From JBDSYA01 sp039925865 (GTDB lineage: Bacteria; Bacteroidota; Ignavibacteria; Tepidaquicellales; Tepidaquicellaceae), in assembly GCA_039925865.1 (NCBI GenBank), contig JBDSYA010000002.1, positions 1 through 11,367 of the forward strand: 11,367 nucleotides of DNA, in the 5' to 3' direction. The position numbers and the translations under genes were made by a program. This document shows positions 7,488 to 11,367 of this stretch, piece after piece. Position 1 is the first letter of the stretch; each line of letters opens with the position of its first letter. A model generated the notes under the pieces. It was not told the origin of the DNA, ran no database searches, and saw nothing but the letters and a program-made list of their open reading frames with translations.

Positions 7488-10073
7488 ATGAAAATTATAC
7501 TTATACTGATTTTAATTTTTAATATTCACTATTCTACTGCTACGGCTCAGTCTGAATCCACTGTTACAAATACAATTCCTCCGAATGAAACAACAAGAAT
7601 TGTCCCGGGTAAACAATTCAAAGCTGGGATTTTGCATAAATTTTTTTTTGGTGAGCATTGGAGAAATCTGTGGACCACTGAAATTGATGCAGAGGTCATT
7701 GATCTTAAAACATTTGCAAATGGTTTGACCCCGATTAAAAAAGGAGGAGGACTTCAGACAAAATCTCTTCGGCTCAAAGGAAATGATGGCAATGAATATA
7801 AATTCAGGCTGATCGAAAAATCTCCTGAAGAAGCTCTTCCACCTGAATTACGAAACTCTTTATACGGAGATGTTATAAAAGATCAGATCAGCATTGGACT
7901 TCCTATCTCTTCACTGATAACTTATCCTTTAATGAAAGAAACCGGAATTCTCAGCGCCAAACCTAAAATTGTTATTTTTCCTGACGACACCGATCTTGGA
8001 AATTTCAGAAAAGACTTTGGAGGTAAGCCCGGTATCATTGAAATTAATCCAAGAGCAGGTAAGAAAGGTTTCAATAATTTTGAAGGAGCAGATAAAGTAA
8101 TAAACGGTTTTGATATTTTCAAAAAAACTGAAAACGATAATGACGAACAGGTAGATCAGAAAGAATTTTTGAAAGCCAGACTGATGGATATTTTTTTAGG
8201 AGACAGGGACAGGCATGCTGATCAATGGCAATGGGCGGGTTATAAAGAAAATGGCAAGCGAATCTGGAAACCAATTCCAAGAGACCGGGATTATGCATTC
8301 GGAAAATATGACGGCTTATTTCCATGGGCATCACAATTTTTGGCTCATTCACTGGTCGGATTCAATGAGGACATTCCGCAAATTATAGAGATAACATGGA
8401 CAGGAAGGCATCTCGACAGAAGGTTTCTGAACAAATTGGGTAAAAGAACATATGACTCAATTGCGAATTACTTAACTTATAAACTCAGCGATAGTATTCT
8501 CAATATTGCTGTCAGGACAATGCCGGTGGAAATGTACGCTGAGTCCGGAGAGCAATTATTTTTAATGCTTAAGAACAGGCGCGATCAGTTAGTGAGAGCA
8601 GCTGAAGATTTTTATAAATTAAGCTCGGCTGTAGTTGATATTTACGGAAGCAATAAAAAAGAATTTGCAGAAATTAAAATTATAAATAAAAAAGAACTGG
8701 AGGTTTCTCTTTATAAACGTGATAAGGAATCAGGTGAGAAAAAAGGTGATCCGTTTTATAAAAGAAAATTTTCATCCGGATATACTGATGAAATAAGACT
8801 GCATTTACTTGACGGAGATGATATTGCATTTGTAAAAGGAAAAAATGACAATGATATTCTGCTGCGGATTATCAGTGGTGACGGGACAGACGAAGTAAAA
8901 AATAAATCTGATTTAAAAATTAAACTATATGACAGTAATCGAAATAGCAAGCTGAATATTATAAATTCAATTTATTTGAATGACGATATTGTAAATATTC
9001 CAAAAGAAAATATTAGCAGATATGAACCGCAAGTTGAAGACAGGTATGGCTTTCCTGCATTTACACCCGTATTAAATTTTAATACTGATGACGGATATAT
9101 TCTTGGAGGCGGACCAAATTTTACACAATTCGGCTTCAGGTCAGATCCTTATTTATATTTTATAGAGCTTACGGGCGCGTATTCCACTTATGCCAAAGAT
9201 TATGATATCCGATTTTACGGTGATTTCAATAAATTAATTCATAAATCAAGAGTGCACATATTTCTCAAAGCAAGCGAACTTGATTTCAACAGATTTTATG
9301 GTTTTGGAAATGAAACTCAGAGAGATGAAGAACTTGCTGAAAAAAATTTTTATAAAACTAATCAGCAGGATTATTCGATTGAAGCAAAGGTATCAGTCAA
9401 CATTTCAAACAATTTTCATTACGATCTGGGTATAACATATCAGTTTGCAAATGTCCGGCAGAGCGGAAATTCCTTAGTTAATAATATCAAACCATATGGT
9501 TCGGGTAAATTATCGACGGTAAGTCTGAATGCAGGATTCAGTTTTGATAACAGAAATAACTCTTCATTTCCTGAATCAGGAGCAAAAATTTATTTTGAAA
9601 CTTTATTGTACCCACAAATTTTCGGCAGTAAAAGTACTTTCGTAAAAATCAGGGGTGATTTTTTAAATTATAATACAGTAAAAACTTTTACGGATATAAC
9701 TTTGGTGCTTAGAGCCGGTGGTGAAGTTTTGACAGGAGATTATCCTTTCTATAAAGGCGCAGCACTCGGAGGTTTAAAAAACCTGAGGGGATTTTCACGG
9801 GAAAGATTTCTTGGGGATGCAATGATCTTCGGTCAATCCGAATTGAGAGTTCATCTTGCAAATTTGAATCTGTTTTTTCCTTCTAAAATAGGAATTTCAT
9901 TTTTAAGTGATGTTGGCAGAGTTTTTGTCAAAGGTGAAAATTCTAAAAAATGGCATAGCACTTACGGTGGAGGTCTGTGGCTGAATATTATCAAAGCGAT
10001 TACTTTAAATTTCAATGTTGCTGTATCTCCGGAAGTAACAAGGTATTATTTTTCTACAGGATTCACTCTTTAA
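7488..10073 (+). CDS. Outer-membrane protein: Fam20C/HipA-like kinase domain fused to Omp85-type barrel
   Basis: The 861-residue product starts with a signal peptide with an AxA site (A18-T-A20, cleavage before Q21). Residues about 45-380 form a domain with kinase-type motifs. These are a glycine-rich GGGLQTK (86-92) followed by FRLIEK with R107 and K111 as candidate ATP-contact residues; GDRDRHADQW (238-247) with D241 as candidate catalytic Asp; and PRDRDYAFGKYDG (264-276) with D266/D268 as candidate metal ligands. This order and spacing resemble the secretory kinase Fam20C and the HipA/PI4K-like group. Residues about 385-515 look like a beta-rich linker (LLDGDD and ISGDGTDE segments). From about 520 to the end is a beta-barrel of alternating strands, with the Omp85 signature GGLKNLRGF (761-769). 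The barrel should insert in the outer membrane, placing the kinase-like part in the periplasm. Activity and substrate are unknown. Database entries for relatives are often simply called BamA/TamA-family proteins. Confidence 0.85.
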   Translation: MKIILILILIFNIHYSTATAQSESTVTNTIPPNETTRIVPGKQFKAGILHKFFFGEHWRNLWTTEIDAEVIDLKTFANGLTPIKKGGGLQTKSLRLKGNDGNEYKFRLIEKSPEEALPPELRNSLYGDVIKDQISIGLPISSLITYPLMKETGILSAKPKIVIFPDDTDLGNFRKDFGGKPGIIEINPRAGKKGFNNFEGADKVINGFDIFKKTENDNDEQVDQKEFLKARLMDIFLGDRDRHADQWQWAGYKENGKRIWKPIPRDRDYAFGKYDGLFPWASQFLAHSLVGFNEDIPQIIEITWTGRHLDRRFLNKLGKRTYDSIANYLTYKLSDSILNIAVRTMPVEMYAESGEQLFLMLKNRRDQLVRAAEDFYKLSSAVVDIYGSNKKEFAEIKIINKKELEVSLYKRDKESGEKKGDPFYKRKFSSGYTDEIRLHLLDGDDIAFVKGKNDNDILLRIISGDGTDEVKNKSDLKIKLYDSNRNSKLNIINSIYLNDDIVNIPKENISRYEPQVEDRYGFPAFTPVLNFNTDDGYILGGGPNFTQFGFRSDPYLYFIELTGAYSTYAKDYDIRFYGDFNKLIHKSRVHIFLKASELDFNRFYGFGNETQRDEELAEKNFYKTNQQDYSIEAKVSVNISNNFHYDLGITYQFANVRQSGNSLVNNIKPYGSGKLSTVSLNAGFSFDNRNNSSFPESGAKIYFETLLYPQIFGSKSTFVKIRGDFLNYNTVKTFTDITLVLRAGGEVLTGDYPFYKGAALGGLKNLRGFSRERFLGDAMIFGQSELRVHLANLNLFFPSKIGISFLSDVGRVFVKGENSKKWHSTYGGGLWLNIIKAITLNFNVAVSPEVTRYYFSTGFTL

Positions 10074-10152
10074 ACAAATGTCAAATAATAATTTCCATCA
10101 GTTTATAATGTGTCTTTTAAAAAGCCATCTAAAAAATTTCAAAATATCTGAT

Positions 10153-11367
10153 ATGAAAAATATTTTTATGATTTCGGCATTTATCATAATTTTGATAATA
10201 GCGATTCCGGATTTTCTCAAATCTCAAACAGATTCTGTACAGTATTTTTCAGGAAAAGTAAAAGTTACTGCAGGTAAAGAATATGAAAAGAACGGGATTA
10301 GTGAATTTTTTCTTGGCAAACACTGGAGAAGATTATGGACTACACCTTTTGAAGCAGACATAATAGATCTGAATAAATTTGCCGGTGGTTTAACACCTTA
10401 TAAAAGAGGCGGCGGCCTGCAGACAAAATCTTTAAGATTCAAAGGGAATGACGGGAAGATATATAAATTCAGATCGATCAATAAAGACCCTCGAAAAATT
10501 TTACCTCCCGACTTGCAGGAATCTATTTTCGCTAATGCACTCAAAGATCAGATAAGCACGTCTCATCCGCTGTCAGCCTGTATTGTTGCTCCGCTACTAA
10601 ATGAGGTTGGTATAATCAATGTCGAACCTATTGTGATCTTAATGCCTGACGATAACAAGCTCGGTGAATTTAAAAAAGATTTTGGCAATGTTTTGGGGAC
10701 ATTTGAAGAAAGTCCTGAAGACGGGGCTGACGGGGAAAAAGGTTATGCAGAATCCGATAAGATAACAAATACTTTCAAGCTTTATAAAAAACTGGAAAAG
10801 GATAACGATCATCAGGTAGACGGAACGGAATTTTTAAAAGCACGCCTTATGGATCTTATGATCGGCGACTGGGACAGGCATTATGATCAATGGTTGTGGG
10901 CAGGCTATAAGGATAAAGGAAAAACAATTTATAAACCAATTCCACGAGATAGAGATCAGGCATTTTCTTTGTATGACGGCCTGCTTCCAATGATCGCCGG
11001 GAATGCTATTACACAGCTTGAAGGATATGGTGAGGATTATCCTAAAATATATGACCTTACTTTTAACGGAAGATATGTTGACAGAAGGTTTCTGCCAGGT
11101 GTTGAAAAAAAAGTTTATGATTCTCTTACAGCATTTATTCAAAACAGGATAACTGATGAAGTTATTGTGAAAGCTGTTAAGAAAATACCTGATGAATGGT
11201 ATGTGCTCGAAGGTAAAAAACTTGTAGATATGATCAAGTCCCGGAGAGATAAACTTAAAGAAGCATCTGATGAATTTTATGAACTGATTAATGAAACGGT
11301 TGATGTTTATGGAAGTGACAAAGCTGAACAGATCGAATTAGGGACACGGGGGAATAACAAGCTGGAC
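10153..11367 (+). CDS. Second Fam20C/HipA-like kinase-domain protein, tandem paralogue, 3' end beyond window
   Basis: This frame is open from the ATG at 10153 to the window edge (405 codons). The first 25 residues are a hydrophobic signal peptide with probable cleavage near S24/Q25. The kinase-like motifs fall at exactly the same residue numbers as in the upstream gene: GGGLQTK at 86-92, FRSINK with R107 and K111, GDWDRHYDQW at 238-247, and PRDRDQAF at 264-271. Over residues 238-276 the two proteins share 29 of 39 residues, without gaps. The helical segment after the motifs and the VDVYGS start of the linker are also shared, so a C-terminal Omp85 barrel is expected just beyond the window. In-frame ATGs also occur at 10078 and 10108. 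I chose 10153 because it places the signal peptide at the N-terminus; the longer forms would bury it behind 15-25 polar residues. It lies 79 bases after the paralogue and is probably in the same operon. Confidence 0.87.
   Translation, partial: MKNIFMISAFIIILIIAIPDFLKSQTDSVQYFSGKVKVTAGKEYEKNGISEFFLGKHWRRLWTTPFEADIIDLNKFAGGLTPYKRGGGLQTKSLRFKGNDGKIYKFRSINKDPRKILPPDLQESIFANALKDQISTSHPLSACIVAPLLNEVGIINVEPIVILMPDDNKLGEFKKDFGNVLGTFEESPEDGADGEKGYAESDKITNTFKLYKKLEKDNDHQVDGTEFLKARLMDLMIGDWDRHYDQWLWAGYKDKGKTIYKPIPRDRDQAFSLYDGLLPMIAGNAITQLEGYGEDYPKIYDLTFNGRYVDRRFLPGVEKKVYDSLTAFIQNRITDEVIVKAVKKIPDEWYVLEGKKLVDMIKSRRDKLKEASDEFYELINETVDVYGSDKAEQIELGTRGNNKLD

Noticed and set aside
8112..8175. EF-hand-like Asp-rich stretch (NDNDEQVDQKEF) just before the DRH motif
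   Set aside because: It lacks the central Gly and the final Glu at position 12 of a calcium loop. In the paralogue the spacing is the same but the key positions are also missing, so it is better read as part of the kinase-like domain.
7488..10073. Calling the whole protein a canonical BamA or TamA assembly factor
   Set aside because: The barrel carries the Omp85 LRGF signature, but I see no POTRA repeats. The N-terminal part has kinase-type motifs instead, so a BamA/TamA role is not supported.
10834..11142. Open frame of 102 codons on the minus strand
   Set aside because: It lies wholly inside the second kinase-like gene, whose frame is confirmed by strong similarity to its paralogue. The antisense protein shows no recognisable domain.

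Overview
The window is A+T-rich bacterial DNA. Its intergenic leaders are A-rich with no usable Shine-Dalgarno sequence. It carries several lipoproteins and outer-membrane proteins of types common in the Bacteroidota/Ignavibacteriota (FCB) group. I infer a Gram-negative member of that group; there is no rRNA or marker gene here to fix the taxon. I saw no tRNA, rRNA, CRISPR array, transposase or convincing intrinsic terminator.

Left edge (1-678, minus strand): the N-terminal half of a soluble bacterial cytochrome P450, cut by the window edge. It is divergent from the rest. The 253-base spacer (679-931) holds two related palindromes next to the P450, a direct repeat, and a third palindrome close to the next gene.

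Middle (932-5266, plus strand): a 1444-residue signalling protein with two class III nucleotide-cyclase homology domains, an AAA/STAND-type ATPase and a long TPR tail. This is the layout of mammalian soluble adenylyl cyclase. Metal-binding aspartates survive only in cyclase domain 1. The transition-state Asn and Arg survive only in domain 2. Together they could make one composite active site.

Right side (5338-11367, all plus strand, gaps of 22-106 bases): five genes for exported proteins. Two small lipoproteins are diverged tandem paralogues of unknown function. They are followed by a lipoprotein of the SdiA-regulated beta-propeller family. Next is an 861-residue protein with a signal peptide, an N-terminal domain bearing Fam20C/HipA-like kinase motifs (GDxDRHxDQW, then PRDRDxAF) and a C-terminal Omp85-type beta-barrel. 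Last is a second copy of that protein, cut by the window edge after its kinase-like domain.

The most interesting content is the tandem pair of putative exported kinase-like proteins, at least one of them built onto an outer-membrane barrel. If active, they would act outside the cytoplasm, as Fam20C does in the animal secretory pathway. The cyclase is a plausible intracellular sensor upstream, but nothing in the sequence directly links it to the envelope genes.
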